Assembly (NCBI GenBank): GCA_029876055.1 | Contig: CM056874.1 | Span: forward strand, 8,618,001 to 8,682,000 | Direction of reading: 5' to 3' | Length of the DNA stretch: 64,000 nucleotides | Source: Madurella fahalii | Lineage: Eukaryota > Ascomycota > Sordariomycetes > Sordariales | In this document: in pieces, positions 33,724 to 44,854 of the stretch | How the letters are laid out: the number at the start of each line of letters is the position of its first letter | How positions within the stretch are numbered: the stretch's first letter is position 1 | The notes under the pieces: generated by a model | Database searches by the model: none | What the model was told of the DNA's origin: nothing | What the model saw: the letters and a program-made list of their open reading frames with translations, nothing else | Position numbers and translations under genes: made by a program

Positions 33724-36712
33724 ATGTCCCGGAGGAAGAACAGGCGCGGAAATGTCCGCAATGCTGACCATGCTTCTTCTGCCCAGCCACAAGGCTCGCA
33801 ACGCGTCCGGCAGCCCACGCTGGAACCCGCCCAGAGCTGCGTTTCTTCGAACCAAAAGCCGACGGGGAACGGTGGTCAGAGCAGGAGAAATACGGGACGC
33901 AAGTTCCCCCACCCGGGATTCGTCGAGACCTTGGGTCCTCCCAGTTCTTTTCGCGATCCACGGAAATCTCAGACAGCCCAGCAGCCCAATCCAACGGGAA
34001 GTCGTGGTCAAAGCGAAGAGAACGCTGCTCCCGAAGACACACTCCCCAATCTGGAGCTCCCTCACGGCTCCGTTGCCCCGAACAAGAAGCGGACTAGACG
34101 CCGTCGTCGGAGCAAGCCCAACGCCACACCCAGAGACCGGTTCCCGAAGTTGGAACTGCCCGAGGGCTACTTGTTTCCGAACAAAGAGAACTCGGAGGAG
34201 CCCCGACAGAGATCAGAATACCAGACAATGTCAGACAACTTTCGCCCAGTGAAACCCTGGGCACTGGATCCCAGATATGTATCCATCACCCCTGCCCTCG
34301 TCCTGGTTAGAGACACTGATTGCACGCCAAGCCCCGCCCGACCACCAACGATGACAAGCTTCATAGCTTCAACTATGATCGTCAGTGGCACTCGCTGGAA
34401 GGCAAAAATGTTCAGTACGAGCTCCTTAGGGCCCTGGCCAGAGGTCGCCGGGCACAACTGCCTCCACTGTTCAAAGATTCGACCCCGCAGGAGCTGCTCC
34501 AGGCGCGGAGGAAGTACGTGGCGAGCGGCGAAGTCCAGCTGTATGAGATCAGGATGGCGTACCTGGACGTCCCTAACTCGTCCAAGTTGTCCATCGTGGT
34601 AGGCTCACGCCCCTCATGCTGTCTGTTGAACCAGTATTGACCATCTCAGTCTACTCAAGCTGGTTCCGACAAGTCCTCCGCAGACGACGGGAACGGTCTG
34701 ATCAAACTCCTGAAAATTCCCGAGCTTCGCAAACTCGTTGTCGATCATCTTAGTCCGAGCATTGGAGATCTCACCGCGCTTGCGGGAACCTGCAAACGCA
34801 TAGCGACTTGCGTACATCTGAGCTTTGTTTGTGCTGCCCATCCAAACCCCCTTACCGGATAAGGCTGACCCCGGAATATCAGGAAGTCTGGGATTTCAAT
34901 TCAGCCGTCTTTCCTATCGAGAAATTTCTCGCGAAAGAGGACGACAAAGGCCGCCCTCTCCAAGCTGACGGTGTCCGGAGCGATACACTGGTTGTCACCC
35001 AGAAATCAGACAGATCAGCTCTTGTAAAGCCTTATATGGCTAACTTCCATAACTTCATCAAGCTTTGTAAGTTTTCTGGGATTGCGAGTGCCGCGGGTCA
35101 TGATTTGTAACTAACTTGTGACGTAGGCGCCGCAATCACAGCAATCCCATGGAGCTTCAAGAGCATTATCCTGGACCAAATCCCCTTTCTCGATGTCGCT
35201 ACGTTTGAAATGATGGTCAACTCGATGCCCAACCTAAGTGCTATCACTGTCACTCGATGCCTCCTGCTAGATGTTACCAAGCTCAAGCCGCTGCTAGAAG
35301 TCATCCAACGCCATCCGCGGGCCGCGGGGGGCCAAGAAGGACAATCTGCTAAGTACATTTGTCTCGACTTCTTTCCCTTCTTCTTCCGCGGCCCGCAGTC
35401 TTCCAAGCGCCTAGGGTCCTATGGAGTCACGTACAATGAGCCGACGTTTCATACCCCAAAGGCCGTGTTTGGTCTGATCTTGCAGTGCTGGGACCTTTCC
35501 CAGACGGTGGGCATGGACCTGGTGAGCAACAGCTCAGCTTTCTGGAGTTTCGTGCGGCAACTGCCCGGGCCCGACGTTTTATGGGCGATCAAGGCCAGGG
35601 ACGCCCTGATCACCCGCGAGCACGACCTAGGGGCAGGTATCAAGGACAAGGAAGTTGTTCTACAAGCTTTTGCCGATGATATCACTGCTGCCTTGACCGG
35701 AGACGGCTACAAGCCAGGCAATATCCCTTGGAGGATGGGAAGACATTTTCCGGATGATCATCATCGGATGGGCTATTGGCGAAAGGACTGGATGTGCAAC
35801 TCCTGCCACTTCACGTACCCTGCGTCTCTCTTCCCTATCCGTCCAGGGACCTGTTGGTCTTGCAAGATGAAGACTTATGTCACTGAGATGGAATCTAGCC
35901 ATCTGCGGCTTTCTCAGCTTAGTGCTATGCAGCATTGGAGAGAAGGGCTTTGCCCGCTGTCGGCAACCCTCGACGACCTACTGAGGTACCGAGAAGGGTC
36001 TCTAGACGGGGCCATTTGGGACGTGAGAGCTGCGGACTGGGCATGGGAATACTTCCTGAGGTTCCAACCCCGGGAGGGCGTTGAGCCTTATGTGCCACCC
36101 GAGCCGGAGGGCATTGACTCGAGAGCAAAGTCATTGGCTCGGTGGCGGTGGTGGAGGAGCCCGGTGACCGGTCCATTCGACTATCGAGAGGGAGGCCCTC
36201 AGTTCGAAGACCCCTGCAAATTTCCGCTCGGCCCTTCTTCCTATGAAGACGAGGATGACGGTCCTGAGCCGATGGCCAACTACAACCGTCGCTGGCGCTG
36301 GACTGCAAAGACCAATGAGCAATATCTGAACGCGTGGATCGAAGAGTTCAACCGGAAGTCCCGTCATGACCGCACTCGAGGGCACCACGACGCGAGAGAC
36401 ATCGAGGCTATTTCCGACCCCCGCGCCAAGCGGCAGTTGGAAAAGGCCCGCAACTCTCAAGAGGAGTGCCGCATTGCCAGGGATGCTGAGCGGCGGGCCC
36501 AAAACGGTGCGGACAAGGCACTGTACACATATCACAACGCCCAGGTTGAGGACTGCCTCGTTTCTCTCTTCACGCCGGCTTCTCTGCCTTTCAACCTTGA
36601 CAAGCCAATTATCCACGAGTCGGTCAATCCTCGCGCATACTATCAGTTTGTCCAGGCGGCTTCGTGGAGCTATCTACCTTACACCTCGATCAGGAACAAC
36701 TCGTACTGGTAG
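33724..36712 (+). CDS. F-box-like protein with a paired-CxxC element
   Basis: Five exons fit: 33724-34278, 34332-34598, 34650-34826, 34883-35066 and 35127-36712, giving 922 residues. Intron 3 (GTTTGT..ATATCAG, 56 nt) has a CTGAC branch site; intron 1 uses an AAG acceptor and is the least sure. Residues 1-185 are basic and disordered (RRRRRSK near 125). An F-box-like segment starts near residue 292 (IPELRKLVVDHL, then TCKRIATCVHL). Downstream is a large region with leucine-rich character (MMVNSMPNLSAITVTRCLLL). Two CxxC pairs, CNSC and CWSC, lie 17 residues apart and could hold one zinc ion. The C-terminus is rich in Arg and aromatic residues, with a coiled-coil-like stretch (AKRQLEKARNSQEECRIARD). 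F-box proteins act as substrate receptors of SCF ubiquitin ligases; Sordariomycetes have many lineage-specific ones. The substrate cannot be inferred. Confidence 0.83.
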
Positions 36713-37771
36713 TTGTCTTATATATGGAACAACACTGCGGGGTATGGCTCTGCTAGCAACAGTTATCTTTGATTGCGGTATTCTGACTGACCGTGTCCAT
36801 CGTCGAGTGGACAGAACTGGACCCGCGCCACTTGACCTCCATATCGTTAGCGATACCCGAGGCCACCGCATCTGCGCCGTTTAGTCGGACAACATTCTTT
36901 CATACAATGCCTTTTTTTTTCTTTCTTTCTCCTTGCTTTCTTTTCCTTTCTTTTCCTTTCTTTTCCTTTCTTTTCCTTTCTTTTCCTTTCTTTTCCTTTC
37001 TTTTCCTTTCTTTTCCTTTCTTTTCCTTTCTTTTCCTTTCTTTTCCTTTCTTTTCCTTTCTTTTCTTTTCTTCTCTTTTCAGATTATATTCTTTTCCTAT
37101 CCTATCAGCCGTCACGGAAAGAGGTTTACCGTGGTTTCTTCTCTCATCGGTTCGTCTTATCCTCGCTGGGATTTGACTGGGAGTTTGGTGTACGGCGCGG
37201 TCAGAACAGGCGCGAGACATGGCGTTTACGTCGCTACTCGGCTCAAGATTTCCTGGAAAGCAGCGCAACAAGCAACGACGAAGAATACGGGCTCTTGGGA
37301 AGAAGGGGAGCGGAAAATACGGAGATGAGCCGGCGTTGGTCTGGTTTTTATAGGAGGGAAAGAATCGGATGGGGCAAGGGGAAACTGCCTCTAGCGTACT
37401 GCTAGGTCTTCAGACGCTCATTTTTTCGGTATTGCGTTTTCTAATTTTCCCAGCAGCACATCCAGATTACGTGACTTGTGCATGCGTTGTCTGCCATGTG
37501 TATTTAGATGGTCGTGAATTGGGGTTTGCTGATGCCGTGATGTAGACTTGGTTAAATGGGTTGAAATACAGGGTATATCTGGCGTCTAAGTTTTATCACC
37601 AACCCACCCACTCTATCTAACACCCTCGGGACATTCGTTTTACGTACACATATACATACAAATATATCGTACAGAGCTTTGTGGCTTGGGCAGTAATGTC
37701 AACCCGATCACGGGAACACCGACGTGATACCTGCCTCCTTGTCCTCCTGCTGCTGTCTCTCACCAACCTCC
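36713..37771. other. Intergenic region between convergent genes
   Basis: Dominated by a pyrimidine-rich decamer array at 36941-37060 and flanking CTTT repeats. The rest has no gene that I can support. Confidence 0.6.
36941..37060. repeat. Perfect decamer tandem array, TTTTCCTTTC x12
   Basis: Twelve consecutive identical copies of the 10-bp unit TTTTCCTTTC are followed by degenerate copies to about 37080 and preceded by a T run and CTTT units from about 36911. One strand is pure pyrimidine and the other pure purine. It lies about 230 bp past the F-box stop codon, so it could be in the 3' UTR. Confidence 0.95.
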
Positions 37772-39561
37772 TCACCCGCCACAGCTGTTAGTAGCAGTAG
37801 TAGCAGCAGCAGCGGTAGTGGCAGCAGCAGCAGTAGCAGCAGTAGCAGCAGTAGCAGCAGTAGCAGCAGTAGCGGCGCCGCTCGCCAACCCCACCACATT
37901 CCTCAGGTTCCCGAAGCTCAGGCAGTCCCCGATCTTCCTCGTCCCGGCAAACAACATGACCAGCCTCTCGACGCCGCACCCCCACCCGCCCGTGGGCGGC
38001 AGGCCCGAGCCCAGCGCGTGGACGTAGCTCTCGTCAATGGCTAGTTCCTCTGACGGGTTATTACTGTTGGTGGGATGCTTTGCCCTGGCCTGCGCCACCA
38101 ACTTGCGGCGCTGCGCAAACGGGTCGTTTTCCTCCTCGTACATGTTGGCCAGTTCCTTGCCGCCCATGAAGAGCTCGGTCCGGGCGGAGACGGTCTGGCC
38201 TGTCGCGGGGCAGACGAAGCTCTTTGCCAGCGGGGACATGCAGACCGGGTGGTGGGTGATGAAGAGCGGGGCGTGGGCCGATAGCGGCTCGATGTACCTC
38301 TCGGCGAGGTGGTCGAGGAGCTGGGAGAGAGTGGCGTTGGGGTCCGGGGTGTCGAGGGGGATGGGAATGTTGTGCTCTTTGAGGCAGGCGCGGAGGTCGG
38401 AGAAGGCGGTTGGCGAGCTGAGGTCCGGGAGGGTGAAGCCTAGGGTTGATTCTAATGTGGGGATGAACTCGACTCGTCGGAACGGGGGGGTGTAGACGTC
38501 GAGATCGATGGGTGGGAGGGAAGTGAGCTTGGCGGATATGAGGGATTGGCAGTGGGCGGCCAGGCCGCGGATGAGTTCCTCAGTGAGAGAGATGAGGTCG
38601 TCGAGGTTGGCGTAGGCGTGGTAGAACTCGCAGATGGTGAATTCCGGGTTGTGGGTCTGGTCGATACCTTCGTTCCGGAAGGCAGGGCCAAGCTCAAAGA
38701 CGCGCTCGACGCCGCCTACGACGAGGCGTTTGAGCCAGAGTTCTGGCGCGATCCGCAGGGAGAGTTCCCTGGATGAGACGGCGTTGGATAAGACGGTGAA
38801 GGGGCGGGCGGTGGCTCCGCCGGCATCGCCGGCTAGGATGGGCGTCTGGAACTCGAGGAAGCTCCGCTCGTGGAAGAAATCGCGGAGGTACTTGATCAAG
38901 TAGGACCGTAGGCGCAGCATGTCTACCGTCCTGGGGTTCACGAGCATGTCGAGGTGACGGTGCTTAGTCCGCGACTCGTCGTCCTCGAGCTTCGTGGGTT
39001 GCGGGACGAGGCTCGGCGTCAACAGTTCGGGCAGATGCGTCGCCTGGATGGAGAGCTCGCCTGTTGGCGTCCGCGTGGCTCTGCCCTTGAACGCTGGGGG
39101 CCGTGTCAGTACAGGGTAGAATGAAATCCGGGGAAGCTTTTCTCTCACGCACAGATGATGTCACCCCTATTGAGAAGTCGGGTGAGGTTCTTGAGGCCGT
39201 CAACAGTTGTGCCGTCGACTAGTTTCCCAAGGTTGCAGAGGCCTTGGACGTGCTCAAACTCGCCCTTCAAGTCGATAAAGACCAGCTTGGAGCCGGCGCG
39301 GCGCACCCATTCTACACGGCCGCATAGGGTGACTGTCTCGTCGGCGACGGCACCCTTCTCAATCCTGGCGTACTTGTCCCGGAAGTCAGGGATGCGCATG
39401 GGGACAGCATTGTGCTGGAGGCGTGGGTATTTGAGTAGGCCGGCCTGCTCCAGCTCCAGCTGCCGGGCCAGGTGGAAGAAGTGCAGGTAGGCGGGATTCG
39501 GGGCACCCACCCGCTTCCAGGCGTACGGTCGCAGGAACTGGAGACTCGGGGTTGGCCTCAT
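37772..39561 (-). CDS. MSK1: Mitochondrial lysyl-tRNA synthetase (class IIb)
   Basis: Charges mitochondrial tRNA-Lys with lysine. Two exons (39561-39153 and 39093-37772) with a 59-nt intron (GTGCGT..CCCAG) give 576 residues. Order of parts: OB-fold anticodon domain at about 45-180 (VTLCGRVEWVRRAGSKLVFIDL), class II motif 1 around 205-235, motif 2 (ELGPAFRNEGIDQTHNPEF), the Lys-type YEEENDPFAQR segment, and motif 3 (GCGVERLVML). The final ordered part reads SFGNLRNVVGL as in other fungal mitochondrial enzymes. It is followed by about 37 residues of almost pure Ala and Thr encoded by a GCT/ACT repeat, which is unusual. The annotated ATG may not be the true start: the frame stays open to an AG acceptor (CCCCAG) ten bases upstream, so a 5' exon carrying the presequence may exist. 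Divergent from TIM10. Confidence 0.92.
37786..37880. repeat. AGC/AGT trinucleotide repeat inside the LysRS coding region
   Basis: On the plus strand a run of AGC and AGT triplets with a 9-bp higher-order unit (AGCAGCAGT) repeated about four times. On the minus strand it is read as Ala and Thr codons, forming the C-terminal tail of the synthetase. Confidence 0.9.
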
Positions 39562-40137
39562 CGCATCGTCTGGGGCAGGTTAGCAGGGCCTCGATACCAC
39601 GAATGAGGAGCGAGACGAATGAGATGAGACGAGGTCAGAAAATAGGCAGTTGTGATCATGCGAGCAGAAGCTCGTCAGTCGCAACGGTTCTTTGATAATG
39701 CGATTCATCATTGAAGGTCCTACAGGGGATAACCGCAAAGCTAGGGGCAATGGTACTCACAATTATGTGAATGAGAGGGAACACTGGGCCGTGTCGTCGT
39801 CCCAGAATTGAACTTTCAGAACCTTGAGAATTTCACTGTCTTCAACTTTTTTTAAGAATTAAGGACCTGAAAATTACATCCAATTAATGGACAGCAATCG
39901 GCCAGGAGTACCAGCGCTCTTGGCTTACAGCATTGAACTTCCCCGAAGATTATCCGCCCGTGGCCCGAGCTTCGAGACCAGCAAAACCACTGCAGGCTCG
40001 AGTTGCGTTGGGATACGAAATCCAGGAAGACGTCCATTGAAGAACGCCCAGAGGACGCAATCCAGCCCAGCAGAGCCTACCCGCTGCACTCTGTATTCCC
40101 ACACCCACGCTCTCCAAAAACCAATCCACAAATCAAA
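39562..40137. promoter_or_regulatory. Divergent promoter of mitochondrial LysRS (-) and TIM10 (+)
   Basis: 576 bp separate the two start codons and both products work in mitochondria. A possible GTGAGT donor on the minus strand near 39760 and the CCCCAG acceptor at about 39571 would make a 5' intron in the synthetase transcript. A CCAAT sequence is present near 39882. No TATA box is obvious. Confidence 0.5.
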
Positions 40138-40526
40138 ATGTCCTTCCTCGGCTTCGGCAGACCCCAGCCCACCTCGGCCGAGAAGATCGCAGCCGTCGAG
40201 AACGAGCTCAAGGTGATCGCCGAGATGCACAACCGGTATATCTCTCCACCCCTCGCTTGCCCTCCCGCCCCCGGCACACCGTGCTGAGACCCCCCCGCCC
40301 TCCAAAAAAAACCACGGCTGACGCATGAACGAAAAAAATGCAATGCAGGATGCTCAAGGTGTGCGCAGCCAAGTGCGTCGACCGCACCTACCGCGAGGCG
40401 GACCTCTCCAAGGGCGAGGCCGTCTGCCTGGACCGGTGCTCGGCCAAGTTCTTTGAGGCGCACCAGTCCGTCTCGGAACAGCTCCAGCGGGAGGGCGCGG
40501 CGCGCGGGTTCGGCGGCGGCATGTAA
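40138..40526 (+). CDS. TIM10: Mitochondrial intermembrane space chaperone Tim10
   Basis: Small Tim chaperone that forms a hexamer with Tim9 and escorts carrier and other hydrophobic precursors across the intermembrane space to the TIM22 and SAM complexes. Two exons (40138-40235 and 40349-40526) separated by a 113-nt intron give 91 residues, the normal size. The twin CX3C signature is complete: CAAKC at residues 38-42 and CLDRC at 59-63, separated by 16 residues; these four cysteines make the two disulfides put in by Mia40. The N-terminal MSFLGFG and the following amphipathic helix (AEKIAAVENELKVIAEMHNR) are the typical substrate-binding part. The C-terminus is Gly-rich. The intron splits the codon of the Arg before MLKVC. 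Confidence 0.97.
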
Positions 40527-41115
40527 AAAATGGATCGGACACAACAGGAACTACAAACGGCTAAACGGCCAATCACACCGACCGTCGGAACGGAGGATCG
40601 ATCGTTCGACGGTGGGCTTTTGGGGAGTGGGGGAGGGGTTCCGTTGGGACAATAGCGGCTCGAGTTGGGCGGCTTTCTTATTGAACTGTTCGAAGGGCAA
40701 TAGCGGGCCGGTTTCTTAGGAAAGCGGGATCACGCGTGTAATACGTACTATAAGCAAGAAGGGACGGATAGGCCACGATGTCTCTGCCGGTTGGTTTGGG
40801 AATTTCTCCTGGGGCCTGCGCTGGTTTTGGTTCTGGTGCTGATAGAGCGGTCTGGGATGCATCTGTTCGAGCTTGTTTGCGTCGTGTATGATAGAAAACA
40901 CCTGGGAGACGCGGGTGAGCAAACGAGAACGGTCCGGCGTGGCCGCGGCTGGGTAGTTGGAAACTAGGAGTGTAATGGCGACATCCCTTCTCGTTGCAGT
41001 GGCTATGGGTTCCCCTTAATCCGATTCCCTTACAATGCTACATGAATAATGTATCAAATCCCCCCTTTCTCGAGCGCCTTCGAACGCCGTACATGTACCG
41101 ATGCAACCATAACGT
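40527..41115. other. Intergenic region between convergent genes
   Basis: Presumed 3' UTRs of TIM10 (+) and the STB6-family gene (-). Nothing else seen. Confidence 0.5.
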
Positions 41116-43866
41116 TTACGTCTTCCCTTGAACAGCTCTCGCCTCTCTCTGAGTCGGCCCGCGCGTGATATTCGGCCCAGTCCCGATCCCCGTCACCGTC
41201 CTGACGAACCAATGTAGCCAGCTCTCCGTCTCGAGCACAGTCTTCAGCTCGTCCGCCCTCCTCTCGACGTCCTCGACCTGCGCCTCCAACTGCACCACCC
41301 CGTCCTCGACCTCGTTCACCCTCGACACCAGCGCGCCGATCTCGTACTCGAGCTTCGCGACCAACACCTCGACGTCCTTGACCGCCTCGGCCAGGCGTGT
41401 CCGCTCCTCGGTCACCATCCCACTGCTGCTGTGCCGAATGCGCTCGTATGTCTCCCTTGCCGCCGCGTACAGCGCCTGCAGCTCCGCTTGCTGCGCGCCG
41501 AAGGTCTCGTCGAGCCTCTCGACGCTTGCCAGTTTGCGCGCCGCCCATGGGGCGAGGTCGGTCTGCATCAGCTGTAGCTGGCTGTAGAGGTAGTAGGCCA
41601 GTTCCGCCTGCGATTGCAGGACTGTGGCCGATGCCGAGTCGGCCGTGTCTGTGATGCTGATGATCTCATTCCAGCAGAGTACGGCGTCTTCTGCTACGCT
41701 GAAGGAGAGGCGTCGTGGGTAGCGGGCTTCGTTGTGGCGACGGCTGAGGGAGGCGAGGCTGTCGATGCTATGCCGGCGTTGAAGTGACAGCAGCGCATTG
41801 TCACTGCCACGTTCCGCGGCGAGGACTGGTCCCCGGAGGTCCCCGTCGGTAACGACAGAGCCTGGGGCTGAGACGTTGGTACTTCGAATCTCCTTAGCAA
41901 TCTCGGTGAATTCAGCTTGCGTCAAGCCTTGCTTCTCTTCTGCCCTGTTGACTGCCTGGGTCTCCGTCCCGTGCATGCTCGAGCTCGTTATCGCAGACAC
42001 AGACTTGCTGCCTTCCCTGTCTTTTAGAGCGCTATCTTCAGACTTTTCTTTCCAAGGAAATGCCCTGCCAACAGCGACCGGACTGGTCAGGGCGGCAGAC
42101 GAGTGTGCCAGCGTTGCTATACTGGGGCTCGTGTGCCCGCTCAGGCCTGTGTCAGGACTCTCGTCCTTGGACGGTCGGCTGACGTGCCCTCTCAGACCAC
42201 CTCCTACGGCATCTCTGATGCGTCCTAATCCTGAACGAGCATCGCTGACCTTCCCCGCCACACTCTTGAAGACAGTTTTCCGCAGCAGCAAATCTTTGTC
42301 GAAGGGCACCTCGGCCGCCGGAGGCGCCGAATTCGCGTGCTTTGGCGATGAGTAAATTACGGGCGAATCTTCCCGCTTCTTGGCCTCCAGCTCGTCTTCC
42401 ACAGGAGCCGATTGTATTCTCCGTTGCGGGCCGGTCTCGCCCTTCAAATCTTTCCCAATTGTTGGTACAGGATGTTCGTCCTCGCGGCCGTGGAGCGTCC
42501 TTCTCGGCTTCCCGTGCCAGAGCCATTTCGGCCGCTCGCCGTATGCCAGATTGATGAATTTGGCCAGGTCCAACGTCTCGATGTCTCCAATATTCGCCTT
42601 GTCGCGGCCGCTCACCATGCCAATGACGAGCTCGCCTCGCTTGCCGCCAACCCCGGCGACCGTCGACTTGACCGCCTTCTGCACGCCCCAGCCCCCTTCC
42701 CCTGCCGCTGCTTTTGCTGTCATGCTGTGCAACTTGAGCAGGGTCTGGCGGTTGAGGCGCCGCGTACGCTCCAGCTTCAGAGACTTTTGGAAGGTCCCGA
42801 TGCCCTTTTTGGTGCTCTCAAGGTCGAACACGTCTTTGGATACCGGGGCGCCGTACGAGCTGAGCCGGTTCCTCGCACCTAAGAGCGTGCCGAGGAGGGC
42901 GGCAACCGTGGTTGGACCAAGGATGCCATCGGACGGCTCAATATTGAAATACTCTGACCCGATTTCTATCCACCAGTCGTTGATGGCTTTCTCGGTGACG
43001 TCGCATAGCAGCCCATCGATATACTCCTCGTCTAACATGCCAAAGATGTGCAACGCCAGTTGGCAGACCGTGACCAGTTCGAGAACGGCTTGGACGAAGG
43101 GTATACTCTCGCTGATCTTGTACAGCTGCATGAATTTGGCCCGAGTTGCCGGCGTGGGGTCGGTTAGAGTCAGGCCCGACCGCCCGGAGCACCCTAGGCG
43201 CTTTAGGTTCTCGTTGACGACGAACACTTGGCGGTACTTGCGTATATCGCCTTCGGGGACCGCAATGACAGTCAGCGCTGACGGGAAGCTGCTGAGATTG
43301 GTGACCATGAGCTCTCCGATGCCCGTCTCCTTCGGCCGCGCATGGTATTGCTGGATCGCCTTGAAACAGAGCCGTAACCTCGGCGACCAGTCCTTCTCTT
43401 CTGCGGGCACCTCGAGGATGCCAACGGTAACCGAGTGCTGGGGGTCGCCAGTGTAGGTCACGATGACAAAGGTGAGCGACTCGCGCGAGCACGCCCACTG
43501 CTCGACCAAGTAGAGTTCATAGCCGGGGAGGACACGCCTTCGCTCGGCGACCGTCACGGAGGGTTCGCCTTCCAGCAACCTGGGACGGGGAGCATCAGCT
43601 TTGTGCGGGTTGAAGTCGGGGCGGGAGGGGCAGGCTTACTGGAAGATGCGGGGGTCTGGGAGGGCGACACGGCGTCGGTTGGGATTCAGGGGTGCAGCGG
43701 GAGAGCCATCCATGGCGTGGAAAGCTACAGCACCGTCTGGTGTCTCGGGCACGGGGGGGTTCGCAGCGTGCTGCCGCTGCGAAGCAGTCCGGGCCAACGT
43801 CAGCTCCTCTTCTCGGTGCACCCTGCCGTCGAGGGCTGTGGTGGGAAAAGTAAGTTTGAGAGACAT
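41116..43866 (-). CDS. STB6 family (Sin3-binding-like) protein
   Basis: Two exons (43866-43640 and 43579-41116) with a 60-nt intron give 896 residues. The N-terminal block (about residues 68-330) matches what I know of the fungal STB6/STB2 family: after the intron comes the hallmark PGYELYLVEQWACSR, then VIVTYTGDP and a helix-rich stretch to about residue 340. Yeast STB2/STB6 were found as Sin3-binding proteins, so a link to histone-deacetylase repression is possible by family, not shown here. Residues 350-600 are polar and probably disordered, with Ser/Pro-rich patches. Residues 640-800 are a predicted coiled coil (EEIGALVSRVNEVEDG-like heptads), and a Trp-rich hydrophobic patch (SWLHWFVRTVTGIG) near 870 may be a membrane-associating or binding helix. 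Divergent from RMD5. Confidence 0.85.
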
Positions 43867-44854
43867 TGCGCGACTGTTACACGGCCGACGTCAACGGCTG
43901 GCATAGCGGGGACCTCAATGGCAGCTGGCTGGCCCCGGCTGGGCTACATCCATGCCAGTGCTGCCAACGACATGGGAGATGGCACGAGAGAAGCAAAGCC
44001 CCATCGTGGGGCCAGCTGGGGCGGTGAAGGCGGCCTCCAAGACGAAGGGCAGGGTAGCCAAGACGTCTCGGAGATGGGGACTGGAGAGTTGCACGCGATG
44101 CCTAAATCGAACTTATGGCTTGTCGTGACGCGCGCGGCGTGCTTTATTAACAGGGTTCCAAGGTTTTGGCGCAGTGCTGCTGTTCCTGACATGTGATGCA
44201 ATTGGATTCCTTGGACCAAAGAATGGACCTGCGAGGACGAGGCGTCCAGCTGAGTCCCACTGTGTGAATGCCAGCTCCTTGCGCATCCCCACGTTGGGAA
44301 GTGGGGCAAATCACTCCCCCCTCTTGAGGCAAGGATCAGTGTGGACCTGTGGAACAGCATGTTGACCGCAAAATCATGGGCCGATATGCTCCTGGTGCAT
44401 ATCTTCTCTATCACACTGGATGTGAATTGTTGTTCTGCCAGCGTTGCATATTCTGTTGGTCTACATAAGTAGTGTAAGACAGGTATGGTATAGCATGGCC
44501 CCACTGGAACAGCGAGGGTTAGGGTTGGAATCACAAAATGCACTACACTGCACTAGTGGACAGCGGGGTCAGAAGTGCTGTGTCACACTGCCACAGCTCC
44601 CAAACGAGTGGCACTGGGCTCCAATTCGTCAGCTTTACATGACCGAGTCCGGTGTTTGGATCTCCGTCCTCCCCCACGAAATAGTGTACCGCACCGACCA
44701 CCGAAGCGTGCCCAAAGCCCGTGATTTGGCCGCAGCCATCTGTGCCACCGTACCGACATAGCGCAGGGCCAGACAATGCCGGTGCTGCTTCGTCCGTAGC
44801 AGCAGTCCTCCCTGAACTCAACTTCGCAACGACCGAGGAAGAACCCGCGGAGCA
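43867..44854. promoter_or_regulatory. Divergent intergenic region between STB6-family (-) and RMD5 (+)
   Basis: 988 bp between the two start codons. It must hold both promoters. No clear TATA or CCAAT arrangement and no extra gene is evident; the longer open frame on the minus strand (44543-43944) is not coding-like. Confidence 0.45.

Noticed and set aside
33362..34252. 296-codon frame overlapping the start of the F-box gene
   Set aside because: A different frame over the same DNA; the frame starting at 33724 joins exactly to downstream F-box exons.
36941..37060. CRISPR-like array
   Set aside because: Copies are directly adjacent with no spacers; it is a simple tandem repeat, and the organism is a fungus.
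37772..37885. Plus-strand Ser-rich frame over the AGC/AGT repeat (37724-38044)
   Set aside because: Reads the same microsatellite on the opposite strand; the minus strand carries the synthetase.
42380..43456. 358-codon open frame on the plus strand
   Set aside because: Antisense of the STB6-family exon 2, no recognisable motif.
43944..44543. 199-codon minus-strand open frame between STB6 and RMD5
   Set aside because: No recognisable similarity, irregular composition, and it lies in the region expected to hold both promoters.
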